Source: CAKRPJ01 sp934376955
Lineage (GTDB): Bacteria; Bacillota; Clostridia; Lachnospirales; Lachnospiraceae
Direction: 5' to 3'
DNA length: 64,000 nucleotides
Assembly (NCBI GenBank): GCA_934376955.1
Contig: CAKRPJ010000006.1
Span: 29,515 to 93,514, forward strand
Shown: positions 33,147 to 41,877 of the stretch, piece after piece
How positions within the stretch are numbered: position 1 is the first letter of the stretch
Layout: each line of letters starts with the position of its first letter
Notes under the pieces: model-generated
The model's database searches: none
What the model was told of the DNA's origin: nothing
Seen by the model: the letters and a program-made list of their open reading frames with translations, nothing else
Translations under genes and position numbers: made by a program

Positions 33147-35420
33147 ATGACAAGAAGGCGGGAATGGTTCTCACTGATCGTTCTGGCTATGGTGGTGATG
33201 CCCTCGATCCTGATCGGCATCGGCCAGATCTATGTAACGGGAATAGACGGTGTGCGGCTATGCAGACCGGAGACAATAAAGCTGCTTTTAGAGATCGCAG
33301 CTTTATTTGTGTTGGAATTTTTCTGCATCCTTCTCCCGAAAAATAACCGGGCGAGGGCAATAGCGGCAGTGACTGCTGCGTCGTTTTTTGCATGGCTCCA
33401 TCAGGTCTTACTGCCGATCCTTCTTTCCGGGCTCTATGTTGCCGTTCTCATCCGCTGCGGAGCCGCCATACGGCGTGTAATCGACGGAAAGAAAAGATTT
33501 ACGGAATACCACAGAAGTACATGTATGGTAGATTTGACGTTAGGCTGCGGCAGCGTGATCTTACTGTTCTGCCTTATGTCCCTTGTCGGGATCGGCGGGA
33601 TTCCCTATACAAGGGCGGCGATCTTTCTTCTGACGGCAGCCACTTTTTTACCGGCAGTATCAGGCCGGGAAGAATGTAAAAGGATGAGGGAGAGAAGCCG
33701 GGTACTGTGGACAGCCAAAGAGGGCGGGCCATCCCTTCCGGCTGCGCTCCTTCTTGCGTTCATAATCTCCATGCTGCTTTTACAGGCGGGAAGAATGAAT
33801 ATCTGCGCGGATTACGATTCCCTCCATTACGGACTCCGCTCAGAGTATATTTTAAACGACGGCCGCGGGATCTATGAAAATATGGGCAGCATCAATGTGG
33901 TGTATACCTACTCGAAGGGGTTAGAAATCCTCCTGTTTCCGCTCTCCGGACTTCCCTCCTACAGCTTTATCCTGAGCTTTCAGCTATGGATGACAGTTGG
34001 GATTCTGTGCGCCGCAGACGCGATCGTGGGCCTGTTCGCCAGACGGGAATGCGGGATCCTCTGTATGGCGATCCTTTCAAGTATTCCGGGGATCATGAAT
34101 ATGGGAATCACGGCTAAGACCGACTCGGCAACAGCCATGTTCCAGCTGTTCATGATATATTTCCTGCTTCTGTATGTAAAAAAGCAGAAAATGCTCCTTC
34201 TGGCAGCGGCAGGAAATGCGTTTTTCATGACGATGGTATTAAAGCCGACAGCGCTGGTATTTTCTACGGTGCTGGCCGGAACCGCCTTTGCGTTTTTGTT
34301 TGCAACAAAGCGATTTAAGCTCTGTCTGCGGGAGCGATTTCTGCTCTCGTGGATCCCTATGCTGTGCATGTGGGGGCTTGTCTGGCTGCGGACGTGGCTG
34401 CTGACGGGACTTCCGGTGACATCGGTATTCTACTCGGTGTGGGAGCGGCTGGGATTTGAGGTGCGGTATCCCTTCCGTGTGGACACGCTTCCCGCCAACG
34501 GAGGAGCCCTGCTTTCTTTAAGCGGGATCAAGCATCTGCTGAAGCGTCTGTACGGAGTGCTGCTGGCCCCGGTGGGAGATGATATGGCACATGTGAGGAT
34601 CGCATGGGGAACCCCCTATCTGCTGATCTTTCTTGTCCTGTTCTGCCTCCCCCTGTTTGTACGCATGGACGGTATCAAAAAGAGAAATAAGGCGCCCCTC
34701 TTATGCCTGATCTGCCTATTTTTGGCTGATGGTGCCGTAAGCCTTGCTGCACTCTACCTTTTATGGCAGGTGGATGGAAATTATTTTATCCTTCTTTACA
34801 CGCTGTCTGCTATTTTGGCAGCGATCCTGATCTCAAAGATCTCCTTTAGGCCGTTTGCCTATTCGGTAATAAAGGTTCTGATCCCGGTGGCCTTATTTAA
34901 TGTTTCCATTACGGCCGTAAGCAACTGGAGCGGGACGCTCGGACTGTCACCGGTGAAGCTGCTCCATACGGGCTATTACGATCACCGCGCAGAGGAAAAG
35001 ATCAGGATGGAGCAGAGCGGAAACGGAAGGATATGGGAGCTGCTGGCTGAAGATGACAGGAATCGGGTCATCGTATTCGGGGAACAGCCGCGTATGCTTT
35101 TGTTCCCGTGTAATGCTCAGAGCTATACGGATATCGAAGGAAGCGGAGGAAACTTTCTGATTTCCGCAAGCCCGGAGGCGCTGGTGGCTTATCTGGAGTA
35201 TGCACAGACGGATTATGCCTATTTTGGCAGCGGGTATTTAAAGCCCGGAACGGAAGCCTTCAGAAATGTTACGGAATTGATCCGGAAGGGATATCTGACG
35301 GATATCTATTATGAAAACGGAAATGGGCTGGCAAAGTTTGTGACAGAGCCTGAGCTTTCGAAAGCTTTTAGAGAGCTCGATACCTTTACCCGGAAATATT
35401 GGCCGGGTGAACAGCAGTAA
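33147..35420 (+). CDS. Large polytopic membrane protein, GT-C glycosyltransferase-like
   Basis: 757 residues with about a dozen membrane helices in the first 600 and a soluble C-terminal tail (about 610-757). After an early helix region comes ICADYDSLHYGLRSEYIL (about 216-233). An acidic pair in an extracytoplasmic loop, like the DYDS here, is typical of GT-C enzymes that use polyprenyl-phosphate sugars. I cannot name the family. The tail contains a FGEQPRMLLFPCNAQSYTDIEG stretch (pieces), as in mannosyltransferase-like proteins of surface glycan loci. It is followed 11 bases later by a second protein of this type. The substrate is unknown. Confidence 0.65.
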   Translation: MTRRREWFSLIVLAMVVMPSILIGIGQIYVTGIDGVRLCRPETIKLLLEIAALFVLEFFCILLPKNNRARAIAAVTAASFFAWLHQVLLPILLSGLYVAVLIRCGAAIRRVIDGKKRFTEYHRSTCMVDLTLGCGSVILLFCLMSLVGIGGIPYTRAAIFLLTAATFLPAVSGREECKRMRERSRVLWTAKEGGPSLPAALLLAFIISMLLLQAGRMNICADYDSLHYGLRSEYILNDGRGIYENMGSINVVYTYSKGLEILLFPLSGLPSYSFILSFQLWMTVGILCAADAIVGLFARRECGILCMAILSSIPGIMNMGITAKTDSATAMFQLFMIYFLLLYVKKQKMLLLAAAGNAFFMTMVLKPTALVFSTVLAGTAFAFLFATKRFKLCLRERFLLSWIPMLCMWGLVWLRTWLLTGLPVTSVFYSVWERLGFEVRYPFRVDTLPANGGALLSLSGIKHLLKRLYGVLLAPVGDDMAHVRIAWGTPYLLIFLVLFCLPLFVRMDGIKKRNKAPLLCLICLFLADGAVSLAALYLLWQVDGNYFILLYTLSAILAAILISKISFRPFAYSVIKVLIPVALFNVSITAVSNWSGTLGLSPVKLLHTGYYDHRAEEKIRMEQSGNGRIWELLAEDDRNRVIVFGEQPRMLLFPCNAQSYTDIEGSGGNFLISASPEALVAYLEYAQTDYAYFGSGYLKPGTEAFRNVTELIRKGYLTDIYYENGNGLAKFVTEPELSKAFRELDTFTRKYWPGEQQ

Positions 35421-35431
35421 GGGGAATTAAC

Positions 35432-37276
35432 ATGAATTTTCGAGAACGAGTAACGGCAGAATATGAAAAACGGAAGGGAGAGCTTCTGGTTTTTGTATTG
35501 CTCTTAGGTTTTGGCTTTTTTATTAATCGCGGCGTGGAGCTAAAGGGACTGTATATGGATGACCTGTATTTATGGTCCTGTTACGGCGAACAGAGTTTTC
35601 GGGAATTCGTATTTCCGGTAGGAGGAACACGGTTCCGCTTTATATTCTATCTTGCGGCATGGCTGGAGCTATTGTTTCTCGGAGGTCATGTGGCCCTGAT
35701 GGTTCCCTTCAATATTATTTTAAACAGCATCATTGCCTTCTGCCTGTATCGGATCGCAGCAAAGCTCAGCAGAGGAAGGCGCGTGGTGAGCTTCTCACTC
35801 GCGGCGGCATTTCTCCTTTCCAGACTGAGCTATTATCAGATCAGTCAGTTTTACGGTCTGATGGAGAGTCTGGCTCTTTGGGCGGCGGTCGGAATGCTGT
35901 ACTTTCTGTATCGTTATATAAATGGTCGGAACCCCGGGGATTATCTGGCAGCAGACCTTTTGTACTTTACGGTGAGCTTTATCCATGAGCGGTATATGGC
36001 ACTGTTCCCGCTCCTACTTCTTGGGCTTATACTGGGGAAGACCGCACAGCCCCATTTAAAAAGAAGTCATAAAAGGGATAAGCTTTGGCCGCTGTTTCTT
36101 ATCGCCATGGGAACCATGGCACTTATCCAGCTGATCCGTCTTATTATGATCGGAACCCTGCTGCCGGCAGGAACCGGCGGTACAGAGGTGTCGGATACAT
36201 TTCATTTTATGGATGCGATCGGGTACGCATGGGAGCAGGTTGGATATGTGTTCGGGATCAATACCGGCCCGGAGCATCTTTGCGGCATTCCCTTTCAGGA
36301 ATCCTCCCGCCGGATCCGTATCCTCGTGCTGGCGGCGGATGGAGTGATCGGTCTCTCCATCGTCTTTTTTATCGCTGGCCTGATAAAAAATAAAAAGGAT
36401 CAGGGGAAATATTTCCGGGATCTGCTTCTACTTATAAGCTTTGTTATTTTAAATATCGGTTCCTCCAGCGTGACCATACGGGTCGAGATGCGCTGGGTAT
36501 ACGTTGTCTACGCGGCAGCACTCCTGATCTTTGCCTATATGTCCTCCGTGATGGGAAAGGCCGGTGTGCTGGTCATCCTGTATTCACTGCTTCTTATACC
36601 GACAGAGGTATATTACCGCGGCGGCTGGGAGAAGCTTTATTACTGGCCGAATCAGCTCAGGTATAATTCACTGGCGGAGGAGACCTACGGGAGATATGGT
36701 GATGATATTTTCCAAAAGCAGGTCTATATCATCGGAAACAAGTATGAGCTGAGTGAGTTTACCGCAAAAACCTTCCTTAAGGTCTACGGACGGAAAAGCG
36801 GAAACAGCGGATTGCCGATAAAATTCATTGAAAGCGCCTTCGATCTGGAGGAGCTCGGTGAGAATGATGTGCTCCTCAGGGAGGATCCGGAGCATAATGC
36901 GTATCAGGATGTAACGGCCTTTGCCAAGGAACAGCAGCTGGAGTATGTATACGGAAGCTATGCAGACGGCTGGGTGGATGAGGAAGCAAGGATCGTATTT
37001 ACGAACGATGAAACAAAGGGGATCGTTCTCCGGTTTTATTATCCGGGCGAGATCACGGGAAATGAAGTGTGCCGGATCCGGGTCAACGGAGAGCGATTAA
37101 CAGACATGGTATTTACAGACAACAGCATGGAGTATGAGATCAGCGCCGCACCTCATCAGACGATCTCATTGGAGCTCTCCTGCAATTTTTATGTAAAAGA
37201 TGCAAAAGAACAAAGGGGAAAGGACCATCTGGCGATGATCGTCGGGATGGGACCGAAACACGAAAAGCGGGGATGA
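35432..37276 (+). CDS. Polytopic membrane protein, GT-C glycosyltransferase-like
   Basis: 614 residues. Ten or more helices cover about 18-395, and a soluble, beta-rich region covers about 420-614. YMDDLYLWSCYGEQSF (about 42-57) lies just after the first helix, where GT-C enzymes carry a catalytic acidic pair. VSFIHERYMALFPL is another charged loop. The C-terminal domain ends with beta-strand patterns such as CRIRVNGERLTDMVF, similar to carbohydrate-binding folds. It lies between a similar protein and the HEPN-like gene, all tightly spaced. The function in glycan assembly is inferred from position. Confidence 0.6.
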   Translation: MNFRERVTAEYEKRKGELLVFVLLLGFGFFINRGVELKGLYMDDLYLWSCYGEQSFREFVFPVGGTRFRFIFYLAAWLELLFLGGHVALMVPFNIILNSIIAFCLYRIAAKLSRGRRVVSFSLAAAFLLSRLSYYQISQFYGLMESLALWAAVGMLYFLYRYINGRNPGDYLAADLLYFTVSFIHERYMALFPLLLLGLILGKTAQPHLKRSHKRDKLWPLFLIAMGTMALIQLIRLIMIGTLLPAGTGGTEVSDTFHFMDAIGYAWEQVGYVFGINTGPEHLCGIPFQESSRRIRILVLAADGVIGLSIVFFIAGLIKNKKDQGKYFRDLLLLISFVILNIGSSSVTIRVEMRWVYVVYAAALLIFAYMSSVMGKAGVLVILYSLLLIPTEVYYRGGWEKLYYWPNQLRYNSLAEETYGRYGDDIFQKQVYIIGNKYELSEFTAKTFLKVYGRKSGNSGLPIKFIESAFDLEELGENDVLLREDPEHNAYQDVTAFAKEQQLEYVYGSYADGWVDEEARIVFTNDETKGIVLRFYYPGEITGNEVCRIRVNGERLTDMVFTDNSMEYEISAAPHQTISLELSCNFYVKDAKEQRGKDHLAMIVGMGPKHEKRG

Positions 37277-37280
37277 CAGA

Positions 37281-38339
37281 ATGATGGTACAGAAGTATTT
37301 ATTCCTCGGGATCATGGCTGTGATCATATTTGCTGCGGGGGTCGCAGCAGCAGCCATCCTGTTTTTTATTAAAAAAACAGCGTATTTGAATCCGGTGAAA
37401 CGGGAATTGAAAAAAGAAAAGCAGTGGCTCCGCCGCGGAGAGTTTAATGCGGCGATGGTTAAGGGAAGACAGAACTTAGAGCTGTTACTGAAGCTGGTAG
37501 CGGAGAATAACGGGATCCAGCTGGATAACACGGCTCAGGCTGTGGCAAATGCAAAAACCCAGATGGAGAAAAACGGAAGACGAAATCCGAGCCGCAAAAA
37601 TGTGATGACCCACCAGCAATTTGGGTGGTGGATGGAGGAAAACGGATATCTGGATCGCGTAGCCAAGTGGGAGATGAATGAGGTGCGCGTCATCGGAAAT
37701 AAAGCAGTCCATGAGAACTTCAACTCAAAGGAGGAGGCGTGGACCCAGTTTAATTATCTGGAGGATATCCTGAAAACAGTTGCGGAAAAGCATGCAGGCC
37801 ACAAAAGAAAGCATGCCCGCAATAACGAGCTGAGACCGGCCAAGCATACGGCAGCTCAGAAGCCCCGGCAGAACACAAAAAAAACGAATACCCAGTCTGC
37901 AAAGCCCCAGTCCGGGCAGACAAAAAAGCCTCCGGTAAAACAGCAGACAGTCCAAACAGGAAAAGCGTCTCGCCAGTCCGGCCAGTCAAGGAAACAGGCG
38001 GCAAAGCAGCAGACAATCCAGCAGACAATCCAGCCGGAAATAACGGCCCGCCAGTCCGGCCAGTCAAGGAAACAGGCAGTAAAGCAGTCTCAATCAGAAC
38101 AGCCGTCGGTAAAACAGCCTCGTCAGTCCGGCCAGTCAAAGAAACCGCCGGTAAAACAGCAGGCAGTCCGGCCGGAAACAGAGTCTCGTCAGCCCGGCCA
38201 GCCAAAGAAACAGCCGGTAAAGCAGCCGCAGCCATCGGAAAATAAGGCGGCCGGGACAGAAAAAACAGCCCACCGCAGATATTATCCGCGGCACAGAAGG
38301 ACTTCCGGAAAGGGGCAGCCCTCAAATCTTGCACAGTAG
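37281..38339 (+). CDS. Membrane-tethered HEPN/DUF4145-like protein with KQ-rich repeat tail
   Basis: 352 residues in three parts. Residues 6-30 are a membrane helix (LGIMAVIIFAAGVAAAAILFF). Residues 40-170 are an all-helical domain, with ARQNLELLL-type pattern (KGRQNLELLLKLV) and VRVIGNKAVHENFNSKEEAW, which resembles the R-x-GN-xxH core of DUF4145/HEPN-like domains. Residues about 195-335 are low complexity, Gln/Lys/Pro/Ser-rich, with four to five degenerate units of RQSGQSKKPPVKQ. The basic tail may bind acidic polymers or nucleic acid. It starts 4 bases after the previous stop behind GGGGA. What it does in a glycan locus is unknown. Confidence 0.6.
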   Translation: MMVQKYLFLGIMAVIIFAAGVAAAAILFFIKKTAYLNPVKRELKKEKQWLRRGEFNAAMVKGRQNLELLLKLVAENNGIQLDNTAQAVANAKTQMEKNGRRNPSRKNVMTHQQFGWWMEENGYLDRVAKWEMNEVRVIGNKAVHENFNSKEEAWTQFNYLEDILKTVAEKHAGHKRKHARNNELRPAKHTAAQKPRQNTKKTNTQSAKPQSGQTKKPPVKQQTVQTGKASRQSGQSRKQAAKQQTIQQTIQPEITARQSGQSRKQAVKQSQSEQPSVKQPRQSGQSKKPPVKQQAVRPETESRQPGQPKKQPVKQPQPSENKAAGTEKTAHRRYYPRHRRTSGKGQPSNLAQ

Positions 38340-38354
38340 CTCCGGAGGATGGAA

Positions 38355-39983
38355 ATGAAGGGTTTAAAAAAGTATTTTTATTTTATACTGCCGGTGTTGG
38401 GCGTTCTGTTTTATCTGTTGTATCTGCACACTGCGGCGATCGACATGGTATATTCCGATTATATCCGGCTGATTAATTCCTATCTTCCGGATATATGGGA
38501 TCCGAAAAAATTTTTTGTCCCGGATCTTTTGACCAGGATTCCGGTCAATTATTTGGAACGGGCGATAAATGTAACATTTTTTGGATACAGCGTGACCTTC
38601 GACCGGGTACTCAGCGTGCTGTGCTTTGGGGTGTCAGCCTGTATTATCGCAGGCTACAGCTATCAAAAACAGATCTCTTTCGGCTGGTATGCGGTAATAA
38701 TGGCGGTGATGTTCAGCCTGAATAAATGGGAGATGCTGTATAACGGAACCGGCTGGGCACATTTTCTTGCCTTTGCCTGTTTTTATTACAACTATCGGCT
38801 CCTCGATAAGGTATACGGAAATGAGTATGGAGCGCGCGCGGGAGCTATGACAGGAGCAGGGAGTACGGCAGACGCAGAGCGAAGGACAGGAGCAGGGAGT
38901 GGGACAGACACAAAACGAAGGACAGGTGCAGGGGTACGAAGCCGTGTGCTGCTTTTTATCCTTCCACCCATTATCACCTTGGGCGTGGCAGGGCCCTACT
39001 GTGCGATCTACACGGTCACGCTTGTTCTTGCCTATCTGTTCCTGTTTTTGAACGCAGATAAGCATTCCCCCGCTTCAAGTGCGCGGAGCACTAAGCGGCG
39101 GGTGAGGGGGGGATGCTTATGTCAGTGGGAGTTGAAAGCTCCCACTGACAGATCGCGAAGCGACTGCGTTCATGAGCAAGTAGCGAAGCGGATTGCGAAT
39201 GTCCGCTTTACAAAACGCGTGTGGAACAGATGCGGACTGATCTTGGCACTTTTTGATGCGGTCATTCCGTTTCTCATCTATCTATGGAGCAATTCACAGG
39301 CAGTATATGAGTATTCGGGAGCAGCAGGAGGCTCTCTTGCTCAGAATTTATTAAAGGAACCTGTATTTTTTATTAAATTTCTACTTAAGTCTTTCGCATC
39401 TATGGTTTTTGGAGTAGAATTGATAGACAGGCATCTGACAGGTATCCCGGGGAAGGCGTGGTGCCTTCTGGGACTGCTTGTTATCTTAGCCTATTTTATG
39501 GCATTGTGGCTTAACTTTTCCAGCGGACTGGCGGAAAGGACGATCCTTCCGCTCATGCTGTTAGCCGGAGGAGGAATGAACCATCTGATGGTGCTTGTGA
39601 GCCGTTGGATCTTCATGCCGAACGACTGCTACGGCATGAGCTCCCGCTATGCACTCCAGTATCAGATCGGGATCATCGGGATCCTACTGACCTTCGCACT
39701 GGTATGGAAGGAAGAAACCCACAAAAAGACCCGCCGGAGGGCAGCCATGGTTCTTACGGCTTCCGTCCTCCTTGCAGGAAATCTCCTGACCACAGCGGAG
39801 GAATTTTCCTTCGGGCGCCACAGAAAGAGCCATAATCTGGAAGTAAAACAGATATTGATGAACTTTGAACAGGAATCAGAGGAAACATTGAAAGCAGCGT
39901 TAGAATACAGAAAACCCGGAACACGGGAGGCGCTGACTATATTAAAAGAAAACGGATGGAATATTTTCCGGGAGAAACAGTAG
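38355..39983 (+). CDS. Polytopic membrane protein of the glycan cluster, carrying an in-frame repeat insertion
   Basis: 542 residues with about ten helices. No named family is recognised; YSDYIRLINSYLPDIWDP near the N-terminus has acidic residues as in GT-C enzymes. Two insertions stand out. Residues about 166-193 are a 12-residue tandem repeat (TGAGSxxDxxRR). Residues about 236-286 are encoded by dispersed repeat copy B and read through in frame (SPASSARSTKRRVRGG...). Both fall in loops between helices, and the second is very basic, consistent with a cytoplasmic loop. The start ATG 38355 lies 6 bases after GGAGG; ATG 38349 is too close. Confidence 0.62.
   Translation: MKGLKKYFYFILPVLGVLFYLLYLHTAAIDMVYSDYIRLINSYLPDIWDPKKFFVPDLLTRIPVNYLERAINVTFFGYSVTFDRVLSVLCFGVSACIIAGYSYQKQISFGWYAVIMAVMFSLNKWEMLYNGTGWAHFLAFACFYYNYRLLDKVYGNEYGARAGAMTGAGSTADAERRTGAGSGTDTKRRTGAGVRSRVLLFILPPIITLGVAGPYCAIYTVTLVLAYLFLFLNADKHSPASSARSTKRRVRGGCLCQWELKAPTDRSRSDCVHEQVAKRIANVRFTKRVWNRCGLILALFDAVIPFLIYLWSNSQAVYEYSGAAGGSLAQNLLKEPVFFIKFLLKSFASMVFGVELIDRHLTGIPGKAWCLLGLLVILAYFMALWLNFSSGLAERTILPLMLLAGGGMNHLMVLVSRWIFMPNDCYGMSSRYALQYQIGIIGILLTFALVWKEETHKKTRRRAAMVLTASVLLAGNLLTTAEEFSFGRHRKSHNLEVKQILMNFEQESEETLKAALEYRKPGTREALTILKENGWNIFREKQ
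38850..38934 (+). repeat. 36-bp minisatellite inside a membrane protein gene
   Basis: Unit 1 (38850-38885) and unit 2 (38886-38921) begin ACAGGAGCAGGGAGT and end CGAAGG. A partial third unit ends at 38934. Units are a multiple of three, so the frame is kept. Confidence 0.75.
39051..39211 (+). repeat. Structured dispersed repeat, copy B (full length), inside a coding region
   Basis: The closing stem is AACGCAG (39051-39057) / CTGCGTT (39164-39170). Hairpin 1 is AAGCATTCCCCC (39060-39071) / GGGGGGATGCTT (39107-39118) with an inner GTGC/GCAC. Hairpin 2 is GTCAGTGGGAG (39121-39131) / CTCCCACTGAC (39139-39149). Hairpin 3 is TCGC/GCGA (39153-39163). The conserved ATGAGCAAGTAGC block starts at 39172 and the terminal palindrome ends near 39206. 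Stem sequences differ from copy A but pairing is preserved. Confidence 0.85.
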
Positions 39984-39993
39984 GAGGGAACCC

Positions 39994-40767
39994 ATGAAGG
40001 TTGTAATTCTGGCAGGAGGATTTGGTACAAGGATCAGTGAGGAGAGCCATTTAAAACCAAAGCCAATGATCGAGATCGGTGAAAAGCCGATCTTATGGCA
40101 TATTATGAAATACTATTCCCAGTTTGGATATAATGAATTTATTATCTGTCTGGGCTATAAGCAGTATGTGGTCAAGGAGTTCTTTGCAGATTATTTCCTG
40201 CATACGTCGGATGTCACCTTTGATCTTGCCAATAACAGCATGAAGGTTCACAATAACTATTCCGAACCGTGGAAGGTGACCCTGATCGATACAGGATTAA
40301 ATACGATGACAGGCGGACGGGTAAAGCGGATCCGCGAATATGTCGGAGACGAGCCGTTTATGCTCACTTACGGAGACGGACTCTCCAATATCGATTTAAA
40401 GGCGCTGGAGGAATTCCACCGCTCCCACGGAAAGATCGCTACGATCACAGCAGTAAATATCGGCCAGAGGTTCGGTGTGCTGGATATGGATGAGGCCGGT
40501 CAGATCAATGCGTTCCGCGAGAAGAATGATGACGACGGAAGCCTGATCAATGGAGGTTTTATGGTCATGAATCCGGGCGTCTTCGATTACATTGAGGGCG
40601 ATACGACCGTATTTGAGCAGGGGCCGTTAAGAGGACTTGCCGGAGATGGTGAGCTGATGGCCTATCGTCATGAGGGATTCTGGAAGTGCATGGACACACA
40701 GAGAGAAAAGCAGCAGCTGGAGGAGATGTGGCAGTCCGGAAATGCACCGTGGAAGATCTGGAAATAA
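39994..40767 (+). CDS. rfbF: Glucose-1-phosphate cytidylyltransferase
   Basis: 257 residues. The nucleotidyltransferase signature LAGGFGTRISEESHLKPKPM (about 5-24) contains the GFGTR loop and the catalytic lysine. EIGEKPILWHIMKYYSQFG and LTYGDGLSNID follow. The enzyme makes CDP-glucose from CTP and glucose 1-phosphate, the first step toward CDP-3,6-dideoxyhexoses. It starts 10 bases after the membrane protein gene behind TAGGAGGGAACCC. rfbG and rfbH follow in pathway order. Confidence 0.95.
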   Translation: MKVVILAGGFGTRISEESHLKPKPMIEIGEKPILWHIMKYYSQFGYNEFIICLGYKQYVVKEFFADYFLHTSDVTFDLANNSMKVHNNYSEPWKVTLIDTGLNTMTGGRVKRIREYVGDEPFMLTYGDGLSNIDLKALEEFHRSHGKIATITAVNIGQRFGVLDMDEAGQINAFREKNDDDGSLINGGFMVMNPGVFDYIEGDTTVFEQGPLRGLAGDGELMAYRHEGFWKCMDTQREKQQLEEMWQSGNAPWKIWK

Positions 40768-40785
40768 ACAGCCGGGAGTGAGAAC

Positions 40786-41853
40786 ATGAATCTGAAAGAA
40801 GTGTATGAGTTTTATAAAGGCAAACGGGTACTGGTGACCGGCCACACCGGATTTAAGGGCAGCTGGCTTAGCAGGATCTTAGTTAATGCCGGTGCCCTAG
40901 TGACCGGATATTCCTTAGAGGCTCCGACAGAGCCGGCCCTGTTTACGATGGCGGGGCTTGAAGGAAGGATGCGCTCCGTGATCGGCGATATTCGTGATCT
41001 GGAGCATTTAAAGCAGGTGTTTGATGAGACAAGGCCCGAGATCGTCCTTCATCTGGCGGCTCAGCCCATTGTCCGCGATTCCTACAAGGATCCTGTATAC
41101 ACCTATGCAACAAATGTGATGGGAACCGTCAACATTCTCGAATGTGTCCGGCTGTTTTCCTGTGTCCGTTCTTTTTTAAATGTTACGACGGATAAGGTGT
41201 ATGAAAATATGGAGTGGGAGTACGGATACCGCGAAAATGACAGGCTGGACGGATACGATCCCTACTCGAACAGCAAGTCCTGCTCGGAGCTTGTGACCCA
41301 CAGCTATAAAAAATCATTTTTTGAAGGGAGAAATTGTGGGATTTCCACCTGCCGTGCCGGAAACGTGATCGGAGGCGGCGATTTTGCCAATGACAGGATC
41401 GTGCCGGACTGCGTCCGGGCCGCAATGAAAAAAGAGGCGATCGTTGTCCGGAATCCTCATTCCACAAGACCCTACCAGCACGTCTTAGAGCCGCTGGCAG
41501 TCTATCTTATGATCGCAAAAGCCCAGTATGAGGATGAAAGCTTTGCCGGATACTATAATGTGGGCCCGGACGATCAGGACTGTGTGACCACCGGAGAGCT
41601 TGTCGACATGTTCTGCAGCCTGTGGGGAAACAAAATGACATGGATCAATAAAAGTGACGGAGGCCCCCATGAGGCGAATTTCCTCAAGCTGGACTGCTCC
41701 CGCTTAAAATCTGTATTCGGATGGCGTCCACGCTTTCATGTGAAAGAAGCAATGGGGCTTACAACGGAGTGGTTTGGCGCCATGGAAAGCGGAAAAGACG
41801 TGATCGAAGTAATGGACAGGCAGATCAAAGACATGTTCCGGATACAGGAATAA
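40786..41853 (+). CDS. rfbG: CDP-glucose 4,6-dehydratase
   Basis: 355 residues of the extended short-chain dehydrogenase family. The NAD loop is VTGHTGFKGSWLSRIL (about 17-32). The catalytic Tyr and Lys lie in YDPYSNSKSCSELV (about 158-171). ATNVMGTVNILE and RAGNVIGGGDFANDRIVPD are typical. It converts CDP-glucose to CDP-4-keto-6-deoxyglucose. It is 18 bases downstream of rfbF. Confidence 0.95.
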   Translation: MNLKEVYEFYKGKRVLVTGHTGFKGSWLSRILVNAGALVTGYSLEAPTEPALFTMAGLEGRMRSVIGDIRDLEHLKQVFDETRPEIVLHLAAQPIVRDSYKDPVYTYATNVMGTVNILECVRLFSCVRSFLNVTTDKVYENMEWEYGYRENDRLDGYDPYSNSKSCSELVTHSYKKSFFEGRNCGISTCRAGNVIGGGDFANDRIVPDCVRAAMKKEAIVVRNPHSTRPYQHVLEPLAVYLMIAKAQYEDESFAGYYNVGPDDQDCVTTGELVDMFCSLWGNKMTWINKSDGGPHEANFLKLDCSRLKSVFGWRPRFHVKEAMGLTTEWFGAMESGKDVIEVMDRQIKDMFRIQE

Positions 41854-41877
41854 GTACATGCTATGGAGGATATAAGA

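Noticed and set aside
37900..38250. CRISPR-like array suggested by recurring short repeats
   Set aside because: The repeats are degenerate, unequally spaced and encode the KQ-rich tail of an intact reading frame.
37750..38334. Minus-strand 194-codon open frame over the repetitive tail
   Set aside because: It is the complement of low-complexity repeats and lacks any start signal.
38355..39983. Pseudogene call for the membrane protein carrying repeat copy B
   Set aside because: The frame stays open through both insertions and ends normally, so loss of function cannot be claimed.
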